In this document: in pieces, positions 33,659 through 45,678 of the stretch
How positions within the stretch are numbered: position 1 is the first letter of the stretch
How the letters are laid out: each line of letters starts with the position of its first letter
Assembly: GCF_030814415.1 (NCBI RefSeq)
Contig: NZ_JAUSVB010000001.1
Location: 62,001 to 126,000 of the forward strand
DNA from: Cellulomonas humilata
GTDB lineage: Bacteria > Actinomycetota > Actinomycetes > Actinomycetales > Cellulomonadaceae
Direction of reading: 5' to 3'
DNA length: 64,000 nt
Translations under genes and position numbers: made by a program
Notes under the pieces: generated by a model
Seen by the model: the letters and a program-made list of their open reading frames with translations, nothing else
Databases searched by the model: none
What the model was told of the DNA's origin: nothing

Positions 33659-34039
33659 ATGATTCCGAGAGAGACGTCCGCGAGCATCGAGCTCCCCGTG
33701 GCCAAGGACGACGCGTGGCGGGCGCTGGCGAGTGCCGCGGGGCTCGCCACAGACGGCCCGGACCAGGTGCTGCACTTCGAGCACACGGACGTCGTCCTGG
33801 ACTCCGTCACGGCCGGTGAGGCCGCCGGCGGTGACGGGCACTGGGAGGGGCTGGACTTCCGGGTGGCCGTGCACCTCGTCCCGATGGGCGCCGACCGGAC
33901 CCTCGTGCTGTTCACCGCCGAAGCCACCGAGGAGCCGCACGGGGTGCGGTCGACCGCGCACGCGTCGGCGGCGCACCGCCACGCACGGCAGGACCTCGAG
34001 GCGATGGCGCTGGCCGTCGGCACGCAGGTCAGCGGATGA
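33659..34039 (+). CDS. Hypothetical protein, possibly SRPBCC/START-like fold
   Basis: A 126-aa cytoplasmic protein. The start fits GCGGAGG 8 nt before ATG 33659. It begins S-I-E-L-P-V-A-K-D-D-A-W-R-A-L, which resembles the first strand and helix of SRPBCC lipid-binding folds. Alternating strands follow (F-R-V-A-V-H-L-V-P, T-L-V-L-F-T-A) and a C-terminal helix with H-R-H-A-R-Q-D-L-E. The family match is weak. It sits between phoX and the convergent phytase-like gene, without an obvious partner. Confidence 0.6.
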   Translation: MIPRETSASIELPVAKDDAWRALASAAGLATDGPDQVLHFEHTDVVLDSVTAGEAAGGDGHWEGLDFRVAVHLVPMGADRTLVLFTAEATEEPHGVRSTAHASAAHRHARQDLEAMALAVGTQVSG

Positions 34040-34099
34040 CAGCGCCGGCCGCCCGGGCGCGAGTCCTGAGCGGCCGGCACCGGCACGTCCCCTGTGGCG

Positions 34100-36328
34100 T
34101 CAGCCCACCGTCGCCGCCGCGATGTCCGGGTTGTCGCTGAACAGCCCGTCCATGCCCGCGTCGACGAACACGCGGATCTCCCCGGCCAGGTCACCGACCG
34201 CGATCGGGTCCGCGCTGCTGCGGAACTCGGCGGGCAGGAACTGGTTCTCGCGGCGGAACGTCCACCCGTGCACCTCGAGGCCGGCCTTGTGGGCGTCCCG
34301 GATGACCGAGGTGGGCGTGCCGAGCGTCCCGTCGGGGTCCCGCGGGATCATCACGTCCTTGCACAGGCCCACGCCGTCGGCGTACCGGGCGACCTGCCTG
34401 AGCCCCTCACGCGTCACGAGGTCCTTGTAGGTGCGCGGGTCACCGGCGGCCACCAGGTCGTACGGCGCGCCCGAGCAGTCGACCAGCTGGGCCAGGTCCA
34501 CGTTCGTCACGCGGTCGAGCTGGCGCAGGTTGCCCGTCTCGAAGCTCTGGATGATCACCGGCGCACGGCGGTCGTTCAGACCGTTCGCCGTGAGCTGGGC
34601 CACCAGCGGCTCCTCGAGCGAGAGGCCGATCGAGTCGAAGTACGTCGGGTGCTTGGTCTCCGGGTAGACCCCGACGGGCCGGCCGTCACAGGTCACCGAG
34701 TGGCGGGCGAGGTCCAGCACCTCGTCGAGCGTCGGGACCTCGTAGAGCCCGTCGAACGCGGTGTTCGCCGGCCGGACCGCGGGCAGCCGCTCCTTGGCGC
34801 GCAGCGTCTTGAGCTCCGCGAGCGTGAAGTCCTCCGTGAACCAGCCGGTGACGGAACGCCCGTCGATGGTCTTGGTCGCCTTGCGGGCCGCGAAGTCGGC
34901 GCGGGCGGCGACGTCCGTCGTCCCGCTGATCTCGTTCTCGTGCCGGGCGACGAGCACGCCGTCCTTCGTCGCGACGAGGTCGGGCTCGATGTAGTCGGCG
35001 CACTGCAGGATCGCCGTCTCGTAGGACGCGAGCGTGTGCTCGGGTCGGTAGCCGCTGGCGCCGCGGTGCCCGACGACGGTCACGTCACCGGCTGTGGCAG
35101 CCCGGACCCGCCGCAGGTCGACGAGCAGCATCTCCGTGTCGTCCGGCGTGCCCGCGACCCGTGCCGCGTTGCCCGGGTAGTTGTTGTCGTTGGCGAGGAG
35201 CAGCCGGCCGTCGCGCAGCTGCACGACCGTCTCGAACGACTGCACCGGCAGGGAGAACGGGTCGTCGGTGCCGTAGCCGTCGCCGGAGCCGAGGTGGTCG
35301 GGGTTCGCGATCTTCAGGGCGTCGAGGACCAGCGTCTTGCGCACGTAGCCGTCGGCGTCGACCGAGGAGAGGTCGACCCGGTACACGCGCTTCATCACCG
35401 ACGCGGGGCCCTGGAAGTCGTCCCGCTCGATGACGAGCAGCTCCCGCTTGCCGGTCAGGAACGCGTCGCCGATGACGTTGGCGTCCTGGTGCGTCTGGTA
35501 GGCCCAGGTGCGGCCCGTGTAGGTGCCGGCGATGGTGTCGAACTCGTAGATCGTCCGGCGGCGCTGCTGGGTGTCGTCGACGAACGCGCCCTCGGTGATC
35601 GGGTACAGGAACCGACCGTCGCGCGACCCGGCGAGCGCCTCGAACCCGCGGCTCGCGCGCACGTTCGGGGTCTCGCCCGGCTGCAGGTACGGGTTCTGCG
35701 GGGACTTCCCGCCGACGAACGGCACGGGCGCCGCGAGCAGCTTCCCGGTGGCGTCGACGTGCAGCAGGAACGGGCCGAACTCCTCGCCGATCCAGAAGCT
35801 GCCGTCCTGCGCGGCGACCACCGACTCGACGTCGAAGTCCGCACCCGTCAGCAGGCGGTCGGGGGTGGTCTCGTTGACGATCGGGAAGTCGATCCGGTGG
35901 TCCGGGTCGCTCAGGGAGAGGAACTCCCCGACGCCGATCTGACCGGCTCCGCCGCGGGCGGTCTGCCAGTCCGGCGTCACGCGGTAGAGCCGCAGGAGGA
36001 AGTCGGCGGAGTTCGCCTTGGTGCCGAAGCCGTTGTCGGGAAGTGCCCAGAAGGCGCCGTCCCCGGCGTCGACCATGCCGGAGAAGCCCGGGATCACCTG
36101 GCCTGGGAAGGGACCCTGGCGACCGTTGGCTGCTGTGGCCAGCGCGCCGGACGGCGGTCCGGGGGCCTGGAAGTCCGCGGACAGCGTGGCGCGGGCCACC
36201 AGCGTGGGTCGGACGACGTGCTGCGGGCCGCGGTCGCCGCCGCGGTCACCCGCCGTCGCCGGGGTCGGAGCGAGCAGGGCGACGGTCACGGTCGCCGCGA
36301 GGACAGAGAGTGCTGCGGTGCGTCTCAT
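34100..36328 (-). CDS. Secreted phytase-like esterase fused to glycerophosphodiester phosphodiesterase
   Basis: A 742-aa exported protein. A signal peptide occupies residues 1-26, ending A-T-A-G. Residues 40-400 are an esterase-like phytase propeller (G-F-S-G-M-V-D-A-G-D-G, F-D-V-E-S-V and W-I-G-E-E-F-G-P). Residues 425-740 are a GDPD barrel with H-R-G-A-S-G-Y-R-P-E-H-T, the E-P-D metal pair, H-E-N-E-I-S-G-T-T-D and P-E-T-K-H-P. Together they would release phosphate or glycerol 3-phosphate from phosphodiesters outside the cell. A PHO-like element lies 55 nt before the start, and Ppx is divergent. This two-domain arrangement occurs in other actinobacteria. Confidence 0.88.
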   Translation of the reverse strand: MRRTAALSVLAATVTVALLAPTPATAGDRGGDRGPQHVVRPTLVARATLSADFQAPGPPSGALATAANGRQGPFPGQVIPGFSGMVDAGDGAFWALPDNGFGTKANSADFLLRLYRVTPDWQTARGGAGQIGVGEFLSLSDPDHRIDFPIVNETTPDRLLTGADFDVESVVAAQDGSFWIGEEFGPFLLHVDATGKLLAAPVPFVGGKSPQNPYLQPGETPNVRASRGFEALAGSRDGRFLYPITEGAFVDDTQQRRRTIYEFDTIAGTYTGRTWAYQTHQDANVIGDAFLTGKRELLVIERDDFQGPASVMKRVYRVDLSSVDADGYVRKTLVLDALKIANPDHLGSGDGYGTDDPFSLPVQSFETVVQLRDGRLLLANDNNYPGNAARVAGTPDDTEMLLVDLRRVRAATAGDVTVVGHRGASGYRPEHTLASYETAILQCADYIEPDLVATKDGVLVARHENEISGTTDVAARADFAARKATKTIDGRSVTGWFTEDFTLAELKTLRAKERLPAVRPANTAFDGLYEVPTLDEVLDLARHSVTCDGRPVGVYPETKHPTYFDSIGLSLEEPLVAQLTANGLNDRRAPVIIQSFETGNLRQLDRVTNVDLAQLVDCSGAPYDLVAAGDPRTYKDLVTREGLRQVARYADGVGLCKDVMIPRDPDGTLGTPTSVIRDAHKAGLEVHGWTFRRENQFLPAEFRSSADPIAVGDLAGEIRVFVDAGMDGLFSDNPDIAAATVG

Positions 36329-36383
36329 GCAGTCCAGGGAACTCCGCCCCGGCGACGCTCGCCAGACAACTCGGACACGTCCG

Positions 36384-36401
36384 GATGACCAGCCCGTGAA
36401 C
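36384..36401 (-). promoter_or_regulatory. PHO-box-like element upstream of the phytase/GDPD gene
   Basis: On the minus strand the site reads GTTCACG, four bases, GGTCATC, with 11-bp spacing. It has the same orientation relative to its gene as the site before phoX and matches it at 15 of 18 bases. Confidence 0.55.
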
Positions 36402-36425
36402 CTCCTGTGGCGCACCGGGAGGCCG

Positions 36426-36431
36426 TAGCGT
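36426..36431 (+). promoter_or_regulatory. -10-like hexamer of ppx
   Basis: TAGCGT ends 7 nt before ATG 36439. The same hexamer and distance occur before the genes at 475 and 5341. It also contains the first base of the alternative GTG start at 36430, which argues against that start. Confidence 0.45.
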
Positions 36432-36438
36432 GCGAGTC

Positions 36439-37365
36439 ATGCGACTCGGGGTGCTGGACGTCGGATCGAACACCGTCCACCTGCTCGTCGTGGACGCCCA
36501 CCGCGGCGGGCCGCCGGTCGCGCAGTCGTCGCACCGGTCCGTGCTGCGCCTCATGCGCTACCTCACGCCGTCGGGCGCGATCAGCGCGGAGGGCGTCGAC
36601 GCCATCGTCACCGCGGTGGCCGACGCCGTCGCCGCCGGGGCGGCCGCCGAGATCGAGGAGCTGCTCCCGTTCGCCACGTCCGCCGTGCGCGAGGCCGCGA
36701 ACGGTCCCGAGGTGCTCGCCCTCGTCGAGTCGACGACCGGGGTCCGGCTGCAGGTGCTGACCGGGGACGACGAGGCGCGCCTGACGTTCCTCGCGGTCCG
36801 GCGCTGGTTCGGCTGGTCGGCGGGCGAGATCCTGCTCGTCGACATCGGCGGTGGCTCGCTCGAGCTCGCCGCCGGCGGCAGCGAGTTCCCCGACGTGGCC
36901 GTCTCGCTCCCCCTGGGCGCCGGGCGCTCGACGGTGAACTTCCTGCACGACGACCCGCCCACCGCCGACCAGGTCACCGCGCTCCGGCAGCACGCGCGCG
37001 AGCAGCTGCGGGAGGCCCGGTCGCGGTTCGCCGACCGACCCGATCCCGCGCACGTGGTCGGGTCGTCCAAGACGATCCGCTCGCTCGCCCGCCTGGCGGG
37101 CTCCCGCGCGGACGGCGTCGGCCCGCAGGACCGCCGGCTGCTGCGGCGCACCGAGCTGGAGGACTGGGTGCCGCGCCTGGCGAAGATCCCCGCCGACGCG
37201 CGTCCCGCCCTGCCCGGCATCACCGCGGACCGGACGTTCCAGATCGTCGCGGGCGGCATCGTGCTGGCCGAGACGATGCGGGCCTTCGGGCTCGCCGAGC
37301 TCGAGGTGTCGCCGTGGGCGCTGCGCGAGGGTCTGATCCTGCGCTACCTGGACGGACTGGCCTGA
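36439..37365 (+). CDS. ppx: Ppx/GppA family exopolyphosphatase
   Basis: A 308-aa sugar-kinase-fold phosphatase. The N-terminal phosphate motif is [14 protein letters not shown] catalytic glutamate region follows (F-A-T-S-A-V-R-E-A), then the second phosphate loop [10 protein letters not shown], and [11 protein letters not shown]. The short length, without the C-terminal HD-like domain, is usual for actinobacterial Ppx. ATG 36439 fits a leaderless promoter, while GTG 36430 with GGGAGG would add three residues. It removes terminal phosphate from polyphosphate or acts on pppGpp. It lies next to two phosphate-scavenging genes. Confidence 0.9.
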   Translation: MRLGVLDVGSNTVHLLVVDAHRGGPPVAQSSHRSVLRLMRYLTPSGAISAEGVDAIVTAVADAVAAGAAAEIEELLPFATSAVREAANGPEVLALVESTTGVRLQVLTGDDEARLTFLAVRRWFGWSAGEILLVDIGGGSLELAAGGSEFPDVAVSLPLGAGRSTVNFLHDDPPTADQVTALRQHAREQLREARSRFADRPDPAHVVGSSKTIRSLARLAGSRADGVGPQDRRLLRRTELEDWVPRLAKIPADARPALPGITADRTFQIVAGGIVLAETMRAFGLAELEVSPWALREGLILRYLDGLA

Positions 37366-37477
37366 GGCGGCGCGTCGTCCCGGCCTCGTCCGCTCGACGA
37401 CGCGCTGGCTGCCGGTGAGCGGGAGCGCGCCGCGGCAGGTCGTCACCGCTGTCGGTGCCCTCCGCGAGAATGCCGCC

Positions 37478-38050
37478 ATGCCCCAGGACCTCGATGCCGT
37501 CCCCTGGCCCGTCCGCACCGCCCGCCTGTCGCTGCGGCCGGCGACCCCCGACGACGCCGACGCCATCTGGAAGGTGCGTCGGCGCCCGGGTGTCGACGAC
37601 TGGCTGAGCCACGACGTCGGCGAGCGCGACGCCTACGTCGCCCGCCTCCGCGACCCCGACCGCCTCGCCATGACCTTGGTGATCGAGCTCGACGGACGCA
37701 TCATCGGCGACCTGATGCTGCAGCTCGAGGACTCCTGGTCGCAGCGCGACGTCGAGCGGCCTCGCCAGGCGACCCTGGGCTGGGTGCTCGACCCGGAGCA
37801 CGGCGGTCAGGGCTACGCCACCGAGGCTGTCGCCGAGCTGCTCCGGATCAGCTTCGAGGACCTCGGCCTGCGACGGGTGCGGGCGGTCTGCTTCGCCGAG
37901 AACGAGCCGTCGTGGCGCCTGATGGAGCGGCTCGCCATGCGGCGCGAGGAGCACAGCGTCCGTGACGCTCTGCACCGGTCGCGGGGCTGGGTCGACGGCC
38001 TGACGTACGCGCTGCTCGCCGACGAGTGGCGCGGTAGGCCGATCGGGTGA
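37478..38050 (+). CDS. GNAT family N-acetyltransferase (RimJ-like)
   Basis: A 190-aa acetyltransferase. Its start, R-T-A-R-L-S-L-R-P-A-T-P-D-D-A-D-A, is typical of RimJ/RimL-type enzymes. The CoA-binding part is L-D-P-E-H-G-G-Q-G-Y-A-T-E-A-V. C-F-A-E-N-E-P-S-W-R-L-M-E-R-L follows with the conserved Asn/Ser before the last helix. The C-terminal V-D-G-L-T-Y-A-L-L closes the fold. A weak -10-like GAGAAT ends 6 nt before the ATG. The substrate is unknown; protein N-termini or a drug are the usual options. Confidence 0.88.
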   Translation: MPQDLDAVPWPVRTARLSLRPATPDDADAIWKVRRRPGVDDWLSHDVGERDAYVARLRDPDRLAMTLVIELDGRIIGDLMLQLEDSWSQRDVERPRQATLGWVLDPEHGGQGYATEAVAELLRISFEDLGLRRVRAVCFAENEPSWRLMERLAMRREEHSVRDALHRSRGWVDGLTYALLADEWRGRPIG

Positions 38051-38124
38051 CGTCGGCCGGGCGTTTCGTCCGGTTGATCCTGCGGCGCCTGTGACCGCCG
38101 CCACAGGGACTCAGGAAGCGTTCC

Positions 38125-38130
38125 TACACT
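38125..38130 (+). promoter_or_regulatory. -10-like hexamer of the GH67-like gene
   Basis: TACACT ends 6 nt before GTG 38137, and there is no ribosome binding site. No -35 box is evident. Confidence 0.45.
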
Positions 38131-38136
38131 GCGCCG

Positions 38137-41100
38137 GTGTCCCGCTCCCGTGCCTGGCCGTCCTTCGTCGCGGCCCTCGTCGTCCTCGCGCTCGGCGCCC
38201 TGGTCGCCGTGGGCGTCGGGCAGGCCCTCGGGCTGAGCTACGAGCCCGCCGACACCCCGCCCGCCGCGGTGTCGGCCGTCGACCTCGACCCACTGGTCCC
38301 CGCGCCCGCGATCGCCACGATCGACGTGCCCGCCGGCGAGCAGGTGGCGCTCGCGGCCTCGGCCGTCAGCGACGCGCTGACAACCCGCGGGCTGCCCGCG
38401 CCGACCGTCGGTGTCGGGACGGGCGACGCCGATCTGACGGTCAGCCTGGTGCCGCCGTTCACCGACTCCGCCGAGGCGTACCGCGTGCGGACGGCCGGCC
38501 GGCTCGTCCTGGAGGCGTCGGAGACGGCCGGTGCGGCCGCCGGCCTCTACGCGCTGGCCGACCGGATCCGCTCCGGTGCCGCCCTCCCGGCGGACGGCGC
38601 GGCCGTCGAGCCCCGCCTCGGCCTGCGGCTCGTCGACTCGGGCTCGGTGGGCCGCGAGGCCGACCCGGCAGCGTTCGCCACCGGCACCGACTACTCCCTC
38701 AACACCGACGTCGTCGCCGGCGCCGTGCTGCCCGAGGCTCCGTGGGTGGACCAGGACGTCGTCGACGAGATCGACGCGCAGTTCCGCCAGCTGGTCCAGC
38801 ACGCGCTGCGGCACGGGTACAACGGCGTCGTCGTGCCCGGGTTCCTCGAGTACGTGACGTTCAGCGGCGTCGGTGACGGGCACGAGGTCTACCCCGAGGG
38901 CGACCCGCACGTGGCCCGGGCGGAGGCGATGGTCGAGGCGTTCGGCCCGGTCTTCGCCTACGCGCAGGACATGGGGATGCACGTCTACCTGCTGACCGAC
39001 ATGCTCGCCGTCTCGCCGCCGCTGGAGGCGTACCTGGAGCGGACGGTCGGCGGTCTCGACGTCGACGACCCCGCGCTGTGGTCGGTCTACCAGGCGGGGC
39101 TGTCCGAGCTGTTCGAGAGCATGCCGTTCGTCGACGGGCTCATGGTCCGCGTGGGGGAGGGCGGCGCGGTCTACCAGGCCGGCTGGGACTTCTCGTCGCG
39201 GCTGGCGGTCACGTCCCAGTCCTCCGTCCAGGCGATGCTGAATGCGCTGCTGGAGACCGCGAGCGCGCACGACCGCGAGATCATCTTCCGCACGTGGACC
39301 GTGGGCGTCGGGGCGGTCGGTGACCTGCACACCAACCCCAAGTCCTACGAGGCCGTGCTGGGCGGGATCGACGACCCGCACCTGATCGTGTCCACCAAGT
39401 ACACGATGGGTGACTTCTACAGCCACCTCCCGCTCAACCCGACGCTCGAGACCGGGTCGCACCGCCGCATCGTCGAGTTCCAGGCGCGTCGGGAGTTCGA
39501 GGGGTTCGGCGCCCTGCCCAACGACCTGGTGGCCGACGAGGCCCAGGCGCTGCAGCAGTTCCTCGCGGCGAACCCGCACGTGGAGGGCGTCTGGAACTGG
39601 ACCCAGGACGGCGGCCCGCTGCGGGCGGGACCGATGACGCTGTACCTGCGGACCGGGTTCTGGCAGATGTACGACCTGAACACCTACGGCACCGCACGGC
39701 TCGCGTGGGACCCCGACCTGGAGCCGTCGCAGGTGACCGGCGACTGGGTGCGGCAGACGCTGTCGTCCGACCCGGCGACGTCCACGGAGATCACCGAGGC
39801 GCTCGCGAGGTCGCGCGAGGCGATCACCCGCGGCCTGTACATCCAGCCGTTCGCGGAGCAGACGGTCAAGGCTCTCGGCCTCGAGCCGCCGCCGATGATG
39901 TGGATCTTCGAGTGGGACATCGTCACCGGCGACTCCGCGGCCCTCGACAGCATCTACGAGGTCAGCCGCGACGGTCTCGACGTCGCCATCGCCGACGGCG
40001 CGGGGGCGGCGGAGGTGTCCGCGGGGATGCGGGAGCAGGTCGCGTCGACCTCCCCCGACACGTGGCACTCCCCCGAGCTCTACCGGTCGTTCGTCGACGC
40101 GCTCGACTACGAGACGGACCTGCTGGGCACGCTCGCGGCGTACCGCGAGACGGTGCTCCGGCACGCGGAGTGGCTCGACACAGGCAGCGCCACTGCGCAC
40201 GACCAGTGGCGTGCCGCGGAGCAGGACTACCGGGCGGCGCGCGCCGCGCACGTGGAGCGGTACTCCGGTGACCTCGACCTGCCCGCGTACCTCTTCACGG
40301 CCGCCGACCTGGGCAGCGACCGCGCCGACCGGGATCCCGCGATGGCCTGGGCGGCCCGCGGCCTGCTGCTCGCGGTCGTCGTCGTGCTGGTGCTCGGGTT
40401 CACGTCCGCGCGCCTCCCGGGCGCGGCAGCACTGCGAGCGCTGGTCGTCGCGGCCACCCGCCCGTGGCGGCTCGGTGACGTGCCCGCCCCGACCACCCGC
40501 GCCGACCGGGTCCTCGTGTGGGCGCTGCCCGCGGTCGTCCTCGTGCTCAGTCGCTGCGTGTACACGTGGTTCGCGGCGCCCGCGCACCTCGTCGCCACGC
40601 TCGGCGCCTGGCTCGTGCTCGCCGGAGTGCTGCGCTGGGTGGTGCGCGGCCGGGACCCGTTCCACCTGTGGGCGGCCCTCGGCGGCGTGGTGCTGCTGCG
40701 CACGGTGATTCTGCTCGTCGCGCTCGTGGTCCGCGGTCCGGGGCGCTACTGGTTCGGCTTCTGGACCGACCCCGCCGCTCGCACGGCGTACATCACCGTG
40801 GCGTTCGCGGCGTTCTGCTGGCTGTTCGTCGTCGTCGCCCTGGTGCTCCGGCGCGCCTACGGGCTGGGCACCACCCGGTCCCTCGGCGCGACGCTCGTGG
40901 CCGGCGGGACTGCGCTCGCGGTCGTGGCCGGCGGGGTGGCGGTGATCGGTCTCGAGAGGGCGCTGACCATCTGGAACGACCAGATGGCACTCCTGCCGTG
41001 GGGTCTCTCGCGGATCCTCGGCATCACCGTGCACCTGGGCATCCCGCCGTCGTCGGCGGGGGTCCTCGCGGTCGTCGGGATCGTCGTCGCGGCCGTCGGG

Positions 41101-41163
41101 GTCGCGCTGGCCCTGGCCGGGCGCCGGGCTCCTGACCTGACCGTCGCCGCGACCCGCTTGTAG
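38137..41163 (+). CDS. GH67 alpha-glucuronidase-like ectodomain fused to a polytopic membrane domain
   Basis: A 1008-aa protein. Residues 10-32 are a signal anchor. Residues 60-160 look like the GH67/GH20 N-terminal domain (A-G-L-Y-A-L-A-D-R-I-R). Residues 160-600 resemble a GH67 barrel: L-M-V-R-V-G-E-G-G with candidate acid E341, Y-T-M-G-D-F with D426, V-E-F-Q-A-R-R-E-F with E447, and G-T-A-R-L-A-W-D-P-D-L near the end. From residue 736 about seven membrane helices follow. Known GH67 enzymes are soluble and about 680-730 aa, so the membrane half is unusual. It may act on glucuronoxylan fragments outside the cell near the xylanase, or be a non-catalytic relative. Confidence 0.72.
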   Translation: MSRSRAWPSFVAALVVLALGALVAVGVGQALGLSYEPADTPPAAVSAVDLDPLVPAPAIATIDVPAGEQVALAASAVSDALTTRGLPAPTVGVGTGDADLTVSLVPPFTDSAEAYRVRTAGRLVLEASETAGAAAGLYALADRIRSGAALPADGAAVEPRLGLRLVDSGSVGREADPAAFATGTDYSLNTDVVAGAVLPEAPWVDQDVVDEIDAQFRQLVQHALRHGYNGVVVPGFLEYVTFSGVGDGHEVYPEGDPHVARAEAMVEAFGPVFAYAQDMGMHVYLLTDMLAVSPPLEAYLERTVGGLDVDDPALWSVYQAGLSELFESMPFVDGLMVRVGEGGAVYQAGWDFSSRLAVTSQSSVQAMLNALLETASAHDREIIFRTWTVGVGAVGDLHTNPKSYEAVLGGIDDPHLIVSTKYTMGDFYSHLPLNPTLETGSHRRIVEFQARREFEGFGALPNDLVADEAQALQQFLAANPHVEGVWNWTQDGGPLRAGPMTLYLRTGFWQMYDLNTYGTARLAWDPDLEPSQVTGDWVRQTLSSDPATSTEITEALARSREAITRGLYIQPFAEQTVKALGLEPPPMMWIFEWDIVTGDSAALDSIYEVSRDGLDVAIADGAGAAEVSAGMREQVASTSPDTWHSPELYRSFVDALDYETDLLGTLAAYRETVLRHAEWLDTGSATAHDQWRAAEQDYRAARAAHVERYSGDLDLPAYLFTAADLGSDRADRDPAMAWAARGLLLAVVVVLVLGFTSARLPGAAALRALVVAATRPWRLGDVPAPTTRADRVLVWALPAVVLVLSRCVYTWFAAPAHLVATLGAWLVLAGVLRWVVRGRDPFHLWAALGGVVLLRTVILLVALVVRGPGRYWFGFWTDPAARTAYITVAFAAFCWLFVVVALVLRRAYGLGTTRSLGATLVAGGTALAVVAGGVAVIGLERALTIWNDQMALLPWGLSRILGITVHLGIPPSSAGVLAVVGIVVAAVGVALALAGRRAPDLTVAATRL

Positions 41164-41203
41164 GGTCGGCGAGGAGCAGCACGGGGCGGACGGAGGGCTC
41201 TGC

Positions 41204-45522
<4,319 letters not shown>

Positions 45523-45537
45523 CCAGAACGCTCGCGT

Positions 45538-45575
45538 ACGACGGGCCGGCCCCCACCCGGGGACCGGCCCGTCGT
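45538..45575 (+). terminator. Terminator of the xylanase gene
   Basis: ACGACGGGCCGG (45538-45549) and CCGGCCCGTCGT (45564-45575) form a perfect 12-bp stem 15 bp after the stop codon. Confidence 0.8.
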
Positions 45576-45678
45576 GTGTCCCGAGGACCTTCGGCCCATC
45601 ACGGGCGCCACCCGCGTTCCGTAACGTCGAGGTCAGCGGGTCGAAGGGGGCCCGGAAGCCTCGACAGGGAGATGAACG

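Noticed and set aside
36430..36438. GTG 36430 as the start of ppx
   Set aside because: A GGGAGG lies 7 nt upstream, so it remains possible. However, TAGCGT at 36426-36431 would then overlap the start codon, and the same hexamer with 7 nt spacing to ATG is seen before two other genes.
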